Origin: Rapana venosa | Taxonomy: Eukaryota; Mollusca; Gastropoda; Neogastropoda; Muricidae | Length of the DNA: 64,000 bases | Assembly (NCBI GenBank): GCA_028751875.1 | Contig: CM054143.1 | Span: 64,828,510-64,892,509, forward strand | Reading direction: 5' to 3' | Shown: piece by piece, positions 12,236-22,754 of the stretch | Layout of the letters: every line of letters begins with the position of its first letter | Numbering within the stretch: the stretch's first letter is position 1 | Notes under the pieces: generated by a model | The model's database searches: none | Told to the model about the DNA's origin: nothing | The model's input: only the letters and a program-made list of their open reading frames with translations | Made by a program: the position numbers and the translations under genes

Positions 12236-12400
12236 ATAATAATAATAATAATGATAATAATAATAATAATAATACATGGAAAATATATAGCGCCATATCT
12301 TGCAAAAAACAAATCAAAGCGCTTTCATTCATCCCACTTATTCATTGCAGCCAGTTACAATTAACAGTATTTACAAGTTCAAATGTATTCACACGCACGC
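12236..12400 (-). mobile_element. solo LINE-C-type 3' tail with (AAT)n end
   Basis: The minus strand carries the tail seen at the end of full LINE-C copies: a GAATACATTTGAAC stretch, TGTAACTGGCTGCAAT, AAAGCGCTTTGATTTG, TTGCAAGATATGGCGC, then (ATT)n. It ends in AAT repeats at 12236-12275. In the second version this tail is interrupted at 39569 by a 2.16-kb insertion. Confidence 0.75.
12360..12370. other. empty integration site of the 39569-41727 insertion
   Basis: ATTAACAGTAT here is uninterrupted. In the second version the same sequence is split: ATTAACA at 39562-39568, then 2.16 kb, then AACAGTATTTAC from 41728. Confidence 0.75.
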
Positions 12401-12439
12401 ACGCGCGCACACACACCCAGCACACAGACTAGCACCCAG

Positions 12440-12577
12440 ACCAATACTTACGGTCTAGAGGATGGGGAAAGTTTAAGGCACAAACAGGGAAGGAACCCCC
12501 ACACACTTCAAAACCCGGGACTTTTGGCTTTCTAGGGCAGGTGCGTTACCTCTAGACCCCCGAGCCTCTCCATTCCC
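12440..12577 (-). mobile_element. tRNA-derived SINE, minus strand, version 1
   Basis: The minus strand reads as a tRNA-like head: box A-like GGTCTAGAGGTAACGC (12562-12547) and box B-like GGGTTTTGAAG (12515-12505), 32 bases apart. It duplicates 41800-41938, where box B is cleaner. It is likely transcribed by RNA polymerase III if active. It is too decayed to fold as a real tRNA. Confidence 0.65.
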
Positions 12578-12589
12578 ACCTGCATACTG

Positions 12590-13140
12590 ACCACCGGAGA
12601 CCCTTTGAGGGCAGTGGTCAGGTCATACACCACGGCCCTCAAGCCCAGCTTGCCGAAGCCTTAGTGTCCAGTGGGTCATCCCTGACCCAGGCCCAATACG
12701 ATGAGAGAGGGGGGAGAAGGGGCAGCTTCAGCATGTGGATGAAGATCTCTTCTCTGAAAAACGGGTGTTTCGTACATCAGCTCGTGGTCAGAGTACGGTT
12801 TGGTAGGAGACAGGGGCAGACACTCAGGACGAAAGCTGAGGATGAGGGGAAGAGGAGGAGGAGGAGGAAAGGGGGAGGATCGGGGTCTTGCTGCGGATGA
12901 TTACTTTGTGGCGGCCAAACAAAACGGTCGAACCCGACTACAGGACAGGTGAAGGTGAAGGTTTCCAGCAGTCAGATACCTACATTGACCACATTGCCAA
13001 AGAACGAGTGCACCTGCCTCCAGGCAGTACATCAGCTCATACAAGATCTGCTGAATTTAGTCAAGAAAATAACAAACTACGTTGCTTATGGCCACGTTTA
13101 CAAGATCCAATGGTCTCACTGAAAAATTGTTATGCAAGGA
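12590..13140 (+). pseudogene. acidic coding relic, version 1 (see 41955-42510)
   Basis: Corresponds to the better-preserved relic in version 2. Recognisable pieces are KAEDEG-type acidic residues with an E/R-rich run (12830-12880), and on a shifted frame TGEGEGFQQSDTYIDHIAKE (about 12947-13006). Extra single-base indels relative to version 2 break the frame more often. It ends at the (GA)n tract at 13143. I do not recognise the protein. Confidence 0.4.
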
Positions 13141-13142
13141 AC

Positions 13143-13374
13143 CAGAGAGAGAGCGAGCGAGAGAGAGAGAGAGAGCGAGAGGAGAGGTGTGGTTGTGTGT
13201 GTGTGTGTGTGTGTGTGAGAGGAGAAGAGAGAGAAGAGAGAGAGAAAGAGAGAGGAGAGAGAGAGTGAGAGAGAATATTTATCTTTTATTATGGATAATA
13301 GTATCTCTCGCGCTTTTCTTGCACCAGTCAGTGTGAATGGGATATTTTTAAATTCTTAGAGAGAGAGGAGAGGA

Positions 13375-13416
<42 letters not shown>

Positions 13417-13445
13417 GAGAAGAAGAGAGAGAGAGGAAGGACAAG
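13143..13445. repeat. (GA)n/(GT)n compound microsatellite
   Basis: GA repeats at 13143-13185, GT at 13195-13217, GA at 13218-13272 and GA at 13360-13437. The counterpart is 42513-42810, where the repeats are longer and purer. Confidence 0.9.
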
Positions 13446-14180
13446 AAAAATGACAAATTCCTTTTTTCCGAAAAGGGTAAAGCTAAGCATCAGTGCTTTT
13501 TTTACATCCAGTCACCCCCGTGGATACGTCTTAGAAAAAAACCAATACTCAACTCTCACACAGTAAAACAAAAAGGGAAAAAATTTTTAAAACCAACAAA
13601 CAAATAAAAGAAAGCCCCCCAAACACCCCAAGAGAGAGGAGATTTTTTGTGTCAAGTTTGGCTGATATTCCATGCTGCCGTTTGGGAGAAATCTTGTTTC
13701 CCAACACACACACTCACTGTGACACAAGGGGGTTTGAGCACGTGCAGCTGCTGTCCTCACTGTGAAGTGACGATGGCTGTACGAGTTTTGACAGACGCGT
13801 GCAAGATCACCTCACACGCCCAGCGTCGGTAGCTAGGCACATGAAACCACCAGTATGCCCCCAGTTCCTGGAGAGAGAGAGAGATGGACTTCACGGTTCA
13901 ACCCTTTTCCCCAAAACACAGCCCGAAAATCAGGGACTCTCAAGAGTGAAGAAAAAGGGAAGAAGACGGAAACAAAAAGAGTTCAGTGTGGCAACGGGGC
14001 GTGTTCTTTGTGCCCCCTTCTTTTGACCTGATGCCACAGGGAAAATGGTAGTTGTTTGTTGGTGTTGTTGGGTTTTGTTTATGAAATGATTTGTTCACTA
14101 TTACATATTACACGTTTAAACTGAAATGGTTGAAAACAAAAAACAAAAAGGTTTTGCTGTATTCTTGTTTCCCAAATGAT
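13446..14180. other. spacer with decayed counterpart of the 43269-43421 frame
   Basis: 13885-14030 matches the short open frame of version 2 but is frameshifted (C-run and A-run length changes). Outside it are A-rich and C-rich single-copy sequence with no recognisable element. Confidence 0.5.
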
Positions 14181-14400
14181 TGGGTAGAAATGACATGGCG
14201 GGCGATTCCGCTGTGCTCCCGCCCCTGTGATTTGTCTTGTCCTAACTCCTTTAGGAGTCACTGGGAAGACTGCACTGATATATTAGGAAAACTTCTGAGG
14301 CAGGAGGAATGTGGCATAACTTTCCTTTTCTGGTCGTCCATACCACAGGCCATAGCCTACTCCTTTCCGATAGATGGATGAGGTTTTAACGTATGAAAGA
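14180..14400 (-). mobile_element. SINE-body-like repeat, minus strand, version 1
   Basis: The minus strand carries ACGTTAAAACC followed by a CATCTATCGGAAAGGAGTAGG stretch and the block around the Y-rich CCTGTGGTATGGACGACC. The same block is at 43590-43860. A related block with the shared CACACGTTAAAAC core is at 46600-46780, and a similar core lies inside the tRNA-headed SINE at 48181-48545. No tRNA head is visible here. Confidence 0.5.
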
Positions 14401-15759
14401 CTTTGTTGTAAAGGTGGGTTAGGAAAGAGGAGTTGATAGTCAGGGTGTTAGTTTTCTGCAAGTAATGTTGACGCACCCACCCTCACCCTCTTTTCGTACC
14501 CTGGTATCAGTGTTGTGGAATCGGTGGTCAGTAAACCCCACTAGCAGGTGTCATGAGAAATGCGATTTGAAGAATTTCATGCAGCAAATAGACCACACAC
14601 ACACACACACACAAATATATATCCCTCATTGTCGATTTTATTTCAAAATATTTGTTGGTCTTTACTCCTTGCAAGTTAGATTTGTTTAATGAGATTTGAA
14701 GTGGGGATCAAGGAGTATTTTAAGTACAATAAATTTGTGCTCTGTATTATCTGAAGGTCAAACACCCGTGACAAGCTGAATCTTCTTTTTGGTCCTTTCT
14801 TGCTTTTTTTTTTTTACTCGGTTTTTCCATTCCTTTTTCTTCCAATGAAAAAAAAGTAATCTTTTTTGGCAAAATATCTTAAAAAGTTTCACAAGCATAA
14901 AGGCAGCAAGTTTAAAAATACCTCCAGTTGATTAAATTAACACTTGTTTCACTTGGATTGATTTGGTTTTTTAAATGTTTGGTTTTGTTTGGTGGCAGAG
15001 TACACTATAAGCTATTCGCTAATTGCTGCGCCATATGGATTTGCGCACAATGTTTTCTTTTCTGAAAAAACCCAGTTTAAACGAAATTACACAGGCACGT
15101 TGCTGTGTGCATAGTTTGCAAGTATCGGTGGGGAAAAAAATTCAGCAGGTCAACACTAGTCGCTGATTGGTCAAAATAGGGCTATCCCCCCCACTATGAA
15201 TTTAGTAGACAGAGTTACCTGCCTTGACGAGACATGCACGGTAATGAGATGAGCGCGAAAAGTGAGCTTAGGTTTGGAGCTGAGAAAATTATCAATGTGT
15301 GACGCTGGTTGGTCATCCCTGCCTCCTTCCAAGTTCCCAAAGAAATGGAAATGGTAGTTTGCACGCAGAATGTTTCATACTTTACGAAGGTTGGTAATAT
15401 TTTCACGGGGTGCATTTTAGTTTTATGTGCCAATGAGTCCAGGCCCTTCATTTTCCTCCCAACACCGGTTTCCACACTTCCAATATTCAGGCCGCCTTTT
15501 TTTTTTACCCGAGAGCCGTTAACTTTAGTCCAATGAATAACCCTTTGAGCTTTTAACTTATGTGAACGAGGTGACAACCATGACTAGTTTTTGTAGTGGG
15601 TAGGGATATAATCAATGGTGAATGGAATGGAGCTTGTGAGAAGCCTTCCTTTGGGAAAAAAACCCAAGCAAAACGGTTGCAAGGGCACTCAAAAGTAGGC
15701 CCGTCACTCAAATTTTATGCGTTTTTAAAAGAATTGTGGGGGTTTGGAACAATTTAAAT
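14401..15759. other. spacer, matches 43900-45235
   Basis: AT-rich single-copy sequence with a short (CA)n at 14595-14613. It aligns closely with the second version up to the N gap. No splice-bounded coding exon, RNA gene or known element is seen. Confidence 0.65.
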
Positions 15760-16259
15760 NNNNNNNNNNNNNNNNNNNNNNNNNNNNNNNNNNNNNNNNN
15801 NNNNNNNNNNNNNNNNNNNNNNNNNNNNNNNNNNNNNNNNNNNNNNNNNNNNNNNNNNNNNNNNNNNNNNNNNNNNNNNNNNNNNNNNNNNNNNNNNNNN
15901 NNNNNNNNNNNNNNNNNNNNNNNNNNNNNNNNNNNNNNNNNNNNNNNNNNNNNNNNNNNNNNNNNNNNNNNNNNNNNNNNNNNNNNNNNNNNNNNNNNNN
16001 NNNNNNNNNNNNNNNNNNNNNNNNNNNNNNNNNNNNNNNNNNNNNNNNNNNNNNNNNNNNNNNNNNNNNNNNNNNNNNNNNNNNNNNNNNNNNNNNNNNN
16101 NNNNNNNNNNNNNNNNNNNNNNNNNNNNNNNNNNNNNNNNNNNNNNNNNNNNNNNNNNNNNNNNNNNNNNNNNNNNNNNNNNNNNNNNNNNNNNNNNNNN
16201 NNNNNNNNNNNNNNNNNNNNNNNNNNNNNNNNNNNNNNNNNNNNNNNNNNNNNNNNNNN
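15760..16259. other. assembly gap of exactly 500 N
   Basis: A run of 500 N. The round length suggests a scaffolding join of unknown true size rather than a measured gap. Confidence 0.99.
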
Positions 16260-17290
16260 TAAAGCCCCTTTTTTTTGGGTTTTTTGTTTTTGTTTTTTTT
16301 CCATTGCGGTTTTTTTGGGTTTTTTTTAATTAGCTGGGGTGTTTGTTTTTTTCTTCTTTGGGGTTTTTTTTTTTCACTTCTGTCTGTTGTTTTTGTTTCA
16401 CAGGCGCTGTTTTTTGTTACTGTTTCAAGCTGTCTTTTTTTTTTTTTCAAGGCTCTGTGTTTTTGTTTGTTTTTAAAAGGGGTCTTTTTTTTTTACTGTT
16501 AATTCTGTCTGGTTTTTGTTACTTTTCATTGGGGTTTGTTGTTTTTTACGTTTCATATGCCTTTTGTTGTTGTTGTTGTTTTCTTCTCCCTTTTTTGTGT
16601 TTGTTTTAATGGGTTCTGTTTGTTGTTTTATGTTTCATATCTTTTTGTTTTTGTTACCTTCACATGGCCCTTTTTTTGTTCTGTTTCTTGCGTTTGTTTG
16701 TTGTTGTTTTCAATGCTTCTGTGTTTTTGGGTTGTTTTCACACTTCTGTGGGGTTGTTACTGTTTTTCATGGGTTCTTTTTTTTTTTGTTTCCAAACTGT
16801 CTGGTTGTTTTTTTTTCATTCTTTCTGGTTTTTGTTTTTTGTTTCATATGCTTTCTGGTTTGGGTTGTTTTTTCCATCCTGGTTTTTTGTTTTGTTTCAA
16901 GGGTGCTTGTTGTTGTTTTTCAATCTGTCTGTTTTTTTTGTTTTTTTTCATATGGGTGTCTGTGTTGGTTTTTTGTTTTTTCAATGGCTGCTTGTTGTTG
17001 TTTTTGTTTCAATGGCTTTTTGTTTGTTTTTTTTTCAATGGGGGTTTGTTTTGTTGTTTGTTTCATATCTGTCTTGGTTTGTTGTTTTTCACATGCGGGT
17101 GTTTTTGTTTTTCAATGGCGTTTTTTTGTTTCACTTGGGGTGTGGTTTTTTGTTTTTCCATGCTTTTGGTTTTGTTAAATTTTTACTGTCTGTGTTTTTT
17201 GTTTTGTTTTTGTTTGTTTTTTAAAGCTGTTTGTTGTTGTTGTTTTTGTTCAATGCTGTTTTTTGTTGTTGTTGTTTTTTTGTTCCCCCC
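16260..17290. repeat. degenerate T/G-rich minisatellite next to the gap
   Basis: About 1 kb of T-rich sequence in which TTTCAATGG or TTTCATATG recurs every roughly 28-45 bases with TTGTTGTTGTTTTTG between (for example near 16553, 16640, 16848, 16948, 16980, 17010, 17033). Three overlapping plus-strand frames of 134-262 codons stay open only because T/G repeats lack stops; they encode F/V/C-rich peptides. Its position next to the gap suggests the array stopped the assembly. Confidence 0.7.
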
Positions 17291-18610
17291 CCCCTATCCC
17301 ACTACCTGCCTTCACCCCCCATGAGCATCTCCCTCCCACCCCTCCGCTCCTCCTCTCCCTTCTCACGTTTTGGGTCTTCCAGCTTTTTCGCCACCCCCAA
17401 CACACCAACTTACCACTTTCCTACTGAAGGCAATGTATGCACGGTGTACCTCGCCGCACCACACACACATATGGCAGCAACAGGACACACTGACACAAAG
17501 ACATATACACACAAAACAGACAGAAAAACAAGCACACCATACACGCACGCACGATACATACATACACACACTCCACCCTGCCCACACACACACGCCGCAC
17601 CACCACACACACCAACCACACTCAAAAACATTTAACCGTCTAATATCACTTTTGGTGAAACGTTAAACTAAAAACTAACAAACAGACAGAAACAGACGAG
17701 AGACAACACAGACACACACCAACACAACCACCACCACACACATTTACCACCACACACATTTTTCTTCATGACCTGTTTTTATTTTGTTTTATTATGTTTT
17801 TTTAAACCCTTGTGCTTTCTTTTTGTTTTCTCAGATTACGTTCATCTTTGTCATCATCTTTTTCATCATAATTTTAAATTTCGTCATCACGTCCCCCCAT
17901 ATCAATTATCTACATCGTTTTTTTTGGTTTTTTTCCTGTATTTCAAGTTTCTATCGCACATTCTGCTGCCTTGTTATTATAATAACAAAAACGAGCATCC
18001 TCTTTTCTTTTATTCAGGGAGCATATGGGGAATTTTCTACAGACAACAGGGCAACAACATAAAATAACACACACACTAAAAAAATAAAAAAATAAAAAAA
18101 AAATATTATAAAAATATATAATATATATATTTTAAATAAAAATAATATAAGAAGAGAGAGAGAAAAGAGAGAGAAAAACGAAACAGAAAAAACAAGAGAG
18201 AAGAGAAAGAAGAACAGAAGAGAGAAAAAAAGAAAGGGCAACAACAAAACAACAGAATAATAGACAGACAGAAACAGACAAACTAACAACAGATCAAAGG
18301 AATCACAGACACCACAACAACCAGAACAGCAACAGTTTAAAAATAACAACACACACAGACACACCACACAACAACACACACACCCACAACACACACACAA
18401 CACACACACAACAACACACACACACACACACACACACAACACAGGCCACACACCCCCCACAAACCCCAAAAAAACCACACACACACACACCCCAAAAAAC
18501 CACACACACACACACACCACAACACTCACACAAAACTCACACCAAAACAACACACAAAAACCCACACACACACACACACACACACAAAACACACACACAC
18601 AACACAAAAG
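17291..18610. repeat. C-rich, (CA)n and A-rich low-complexity region
   Basis: CCCCCC and CACACA stretches at 17284-17620, T-rich spacer at 17760-18060, AT runs at 18075-18140, GA-rich at 18150-18240, and a long interrupted (CA)n at 18345-18605. No gene is seen; minus-strand VCVCVC frames are artefacts. Confidence 0.8.
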
Positions 18611-19390
18611 AGCGGTCTTTTTTCACATATGGCCGTTTCGTGCACTGGGTTAAACATTTTTCAAAAAACAAAAAAAAAAATCCTGACGGTCGATTTCTGT
18701 AGCTAAAGCGACTTCTCTCTCCTCTGCCATAAGCAAAACCCACACCCACACACGGCCCGGAGACTGCTGCTCTTCAGCTGTTCACTGCCAATATGACATA
18801 AAATAATGCTTCTGCTCATCGTCGGGCCAAATACAATCTTTTTTCCTCTTTTTCTTTCACATATGGGGCTTCAATCGACGGATTTAAAGCATTAGTTGTT
18901 TTTTTAGTTTTTTTTTTTTTAATAGCTCTGCCCTTTTTTTTTTCTCAAAAGAGAGAGAAGAAAAGAAAGAGAGGAGAAAAGAGAGAAAAGAGAGAGGGAA
19001 AAAGGGGAGAAGAGAGAAAAGAGAAAAGAAGAAAAGAGAAGGACAGACAGACCGACAACAGCAGACGGGGAAAGAGAGAAGAAGAAGGGGAGAGAAAAGA
19101 GAGAGAGAGAAGAGAAGAGAGAGAGAGAAGAGAGAGAGGGGAAAAAGAGAGAAGAGAAGAGAGAGAGAAGAGAAGAAAAATTATGCCAGACTTCAGAGGA
19201 AATGCAAAGATTACCACCCTTTTTTTGTAATGGAACGAGGGGAGAAGGTCGCGATTTCTGAAGTTTTTTTCTTTTTCTAAAAAAATAGGTTATATAAATT
19301 AATTCGGGTACACTTGTGCGTGCTAGTGCAACACAGACGCGCATGTAGGTTTTCCCCGTTTTTGGGGTACACTGCTTGACTTTTTTAAAC
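18611..19390. other. spacer with purine tract (18945-19185)
   Basis: Two short related blocks, TTTTCACATATGGCCGTTTC (18619-18638) and TTTCACATATGGGGCTTC (18855-18872), recall the motif of the T/G minisatellite. A nearly pure AG/GAAA tract fills 18945-19185. The rest is unremarkable. Confidence 0.6.
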
Positions 19391-19395
19391 TTCTT

Positions 19396-20145
19396 GAGGA
19401 TCGGGGGGTTTTTTGGACTGATGTTTCGGGCAAATGGTTGTGTTTTTGGGGTTGGTGTGGTTTTGGTGGGGTTGTTGAGTGTGTGTGTGTGTGGTGTGTG
19501 GGTGTGTGGGTGTTATTTTGTGTGTTTGGGTGTGTGTGTGTATGTGTGTTGTATGTGTGTGTGTTGTGTGAGTGTGTGTGTGTGTGTGTGATGTGTGTTG
19601 TGTTGTGTGTGTGGTGCGCGGTGTGATTTTTGGTGTGGTGTTCACTTTTTTTCTCTAAATTTTCGTTTTTGGGATAATAAAAAACATTCCGTGCTTTTTA
19701 ACCCATCCCCGGTACTGCACTTTAGTAATTTTGTCATCTCTGTGTGGTGGGGGGTTGTCGTTGGTGTGTGTGTTGCGCGCGCGTGTGGTTTTAATTTTTA
19801 CTTTCTGCACACTTGTATTTGAGGATAAGGAAAAACCCATTGTTTTTCACACCCATTTTCCCGTGTCCCTCCCGAATGTAAATTTTGTCTGTGTGTGGCG
19901 TGGGGTTTTCTGTGGTGTGTATGTGCGCGCGCGCCCGCCCCGCTGTGTGTGGGGTTTAAATTAATCTTTCTACAACTTGATTTTGAGGATAAGGTTAACA
20001 CTCACGCTTTTTCACTCCACCCTTTGTGTACAAGAACTTCGAAATTTTTTATTCGTTGTTGCTTGTGGGTGCGGGTGCGTGCGTCGTCGCGCGTTTGCGC
20101 GCGCCGCGCCGTGGGGTTGCTGCCCCTTTTTCCCATAAATTTTTT
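19396..20145 (+). repeat. tandem repeat of about 150-275 bp with internal GT/CG microsatellite
   Basis: Four units begin at about 19396, 19671, 19821 and 19985, each with GAGGATAAGG or a close variant. Each unit has a single-copy-like half (TTTTTCAC.CC, TTTTGTC) and then a GTGTG tract grading into GCGCGCG and a TTTAAATT.ATCTTTCT boundary. Spacings are 275, 150 and 164 bases; the first unit is longer because its GT tract is expanded. Units are about 60-70 percent similar by eye. Not coding. Confidence 0.7.
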
Positions 20146-20199
20146 GGTTTTGCGCCCCACGCCGCTCCCCCAAATCTCTTGGCCAAAGCAATAAAAAAG

Positions 20200-20560
20200 A
20201 GTGTCATGTCGCCCCCTCAGGGGGAGGTGCAAAAGAGGTCATCATGACAGGTCCCAGGGGGCCACCCCCCAAGGGGGCCATCGCCTAACAGCCCCGCCCC
20301 CCTCACGACAACTCCGCACCGCAGCGAATGATTTTGACACAGCATTGGACACCTTGGTCAGTGCTGGTGTTAGTTCTATCATAAGTATTTTGTAAGATTT
20401 CATAGACACGTTGTTTTTCCAAGAGACTGATGGATGAGTTATAGTCTTCTTCATCCCCCAAGTCGGGCCGCACCTGCCTTCACGGTGCCAAAAACGGTTT
20501 ATACATAAAATCTGACCATCGGTGAACCTCGAAGCAACGAAAGAAAAGGACAGAAATCTT
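20200..20560. other. spacer with GC-rich inverted repeats
   Basis: Contains CCCCCTCAGGGGG (20212-20224) and GGGGGCC..GGGGGCC segments (20256-20279). AAAATCTGACCATCGGTGAACCT at 20507-20529 matches 58475-58497 and, inverted, 46606-46628. No coding evidence. Confidence 0.5.
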
Positions 20561-20566
20561 TTCCAG

Positions 20567-20650
20567 TGCGTTGTTGTTGTTGTTGTTGTTGTTGTTGTCG
20601 TTGTTGCTGTTGTCATTGTTGCTGTTGTTGTTGTTGTTGCTGCTGCTGCT
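20567..20650. repeat. (GTT)n microsatellite
   Basis: GTT repeats with GTC and GCT interruptions grade into TGC repeats. Confidence 0.9.
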
Positions 20651-20699
20651 ATTCAGTTGTTGCAGTGGCTGCTGTAAATATTGTTATAGAAAACGTACT

Positions 20700-21045
20700 C
20701 TTTCAATTGTTCATCTTTTCTTCTTTTTTGTGTTTTTCATTCTGTTTCTTTCTTTTCATTTCTTTCTTGTTTTCTTTTTTGTCTTTCTTTCTCCCTTCCT
20801 TCTTTCCTTCGTTTGTTTTTTCCCCCAGTTTTTTTCCCTTTCTTTTAAATTTTTCCCCCTTTTTTTATACTTTCTTATTTTTCTTTTCTTTTCTTTTCTT
20901 GTTTTGCTTTCAGTTTTAATCTTTCTTTTCTGTTGGGTCTCTGGTTTTCTATTTTCTTTCTTTCTTTCTTTCTTTGTCTTCTCTTCTCTTCTCTCTTCCT
21001 CTTCTTTCGTCTTTTTTCGTTTGTTCTGTCTCTCTTCAGCTGTTA

Positions 21046-21078
<33 letters not shown>

Positions 21079-21130
21079 CTTCTTCTTCTTCTTCTTCTTC
21101 TTCTTCTTCTTCTTCTTCTTCTTCTTTTTT
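20700..21130. repeat. T/C-rich tract ending in (TTC)n
   Basis: TTTC-rich sequence then an uninterrupted TTC/CTT run at 21051-21126. Homology with the beginning of the window starts at its end (GTTACCTATTCAA, 21131). Confidence 0.85.
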
Positions 21131-21261
21131 GTTACCTATTCAACTCCTTTTCCATTCTTGCTTTCGTTCAGTTTGTAATTTTCTCTCGTTTTTCTTCCTT
21201 CTTTCTGTTACAGCTGTCTGTCGTCTGTCTGTCTGTCTGTATGTATGTAGGTCTTCCTACA

Positions 21262-22515
21262 GCTGTAGGGCCAGACAGTATCTGCGGAAACCTTTTAAAA
21301 CTTTGTGCTGATCAGTTGTCATTTGTTTTTGCGAAGTTGTTTTCATTGTCTTTAGATACCGAAGCCATTCCTTCAATTTTGAAAAAAATCCACCACCTGC
21401 CCCACTCCAAAACCAAAAAATCCTAAAGTTTTAAATGATTACAGACCCGTTGCCTTAACATCCGTTGCTATGAAAAGCTTTGAGCACATTGTTCTTCAGT
21501 ACCCCCCTGCCAAGTAAAAGAGCCTTGACCCTTACCAATTCGCCTACAAGCATAACAAGGACAGATGTCAAAAATCCGCCTTGAATCATATTTACCACCC
21601 TTAAAAAACAACCTTTTGTTTAATTCTCTTTGTTTATTTTTCCCACCGCATTTAACACGATTTTACCCATCTCAGGCCCCCAAGCTCAATCACTCAAATT
21701 TAAACCCCCCCTTATTTTATGGGTTTGAATTTTTTTTTCCAATCGATTTCATGTTTTTTTTGAAAGGAAAAAAAAAAAAATTACAAAAAACACTTCCACT
21801 GGTGCACCACAAGGCACTTTTAGCCCCGTACTTTTTCCCGATACAAAAAAAACTTAAATGGTACATTAAATTACACCTGTTGTAAAATACTCAACACTCT
21901 GCCTACTATAGATCCAACTCAATTTTGTTTTTTTTGATAATAAAAGGGTTTTGTAAATGGGGTAAAAATAAAACTTGACTTTAAACGCAACAAAACCAAA
22001 GAAAGCTCATTTGATTTTCGAAAAATACTCCCCGTTCCTGATCTTTTATAGACGAAAAAAAGTAGAGAAGGTAGGTAAAATATCTTGTACAATTCTAGAT
22101 AAAAATTGAATTTAAAATGCAAACACTGCTTGTATACATAAGAAATGTCTCAAGGATACACTGCCTTAAAAACTGCGACCTGAATTTAAAGAAGAAATAA
22201 GGCTTGTTTATACATTTTTTTAGAACCACTTGTCATGTGGGTTTTTATGCGGTTTGGTTGTTGAAAGTTAAAAACAAAAAGATTGAATAAAGGGAATGTG
22301 GGGAAAATTATTGGAGAAAAGCAAAAATGCAAAACTTGTAGAAAATCAATACTAAAAAAACTAAAAACATTTCCACGACGAAACCCACAGCTTTTCCCGC
22401 ACTATCATTGCTTCCCTCTGGCGAAGAAATTTTCCCAATGCCAAAATCAAAAACAAAAAAGAACCAAAAAAAGTTTTATTTAAAAGTCAATTCAGCTTCT
22501 AAAAAAACTGTTAAA
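21262..22515 (+). mobile_element. LINE-A, version 2
   Basis: Same element as 286-1640, from GGAAACCTTTTAAAACTTTG onward. It has the same early RT block (LLKLCADQLSFVFAKLFS, 21296-21349) and remnants of the later blocks. It carries many more one- and two-base deletions than version 1 (for example in the GAPQGT and YLGT regions), which shortens it by about 100 bases. The extra deletions favour sequencing error over biological decay. Confidence 0.85.
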
Positions 22516-22589
22516 ATTTTAAAAAAATTTTTTTTAAAAAAAAAGGTTTTCATATTAAATCACAAATAACAGCGGTGCATAAAATTTCC

Positions 22590-22700
22590 TCTGGGGGAGA
22601 GAGGAGAGAGAGAGAGAGAGGGGGGGAAAAAGAGAAAGAGAGAAAAAGAGAAAAAGTGTGTGTGTGTTTTTGTGTGTGTTGGTGTGTGTGGGGTTTTGTG
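22590..22700. repeat. (GA)n/(GT)n microsatellite, version 2
   Basis: Interrupted GA then GT repeats between LINE-A and LINE-B, counterpart of 1693-1801. Confidence 0.85.
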
Positions 22701-22754
22701 GTTTCGTGCATAGTTTTATATAAAGTAAAAAAGGCAAAGAAAAAAAAGAGGTTG

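Noticed and set aside
15708..16450. long frames across the gap
   Set aside because: They consist mostly of N.
16536..17324. 262-codon frame rich in F, V and C
   Set aside because: It lies in a T/G minisatellite that contains few stops in these frames.
18014..18607. 197-codon minus-strand frame rich in V and C
   Set aside because: Translation of a (CA)n tract.
20571..21311. 246-codon frame with poly-L and poly-S
   Set aside because: Encoded by (GTT)n and (TTC)n repeats.
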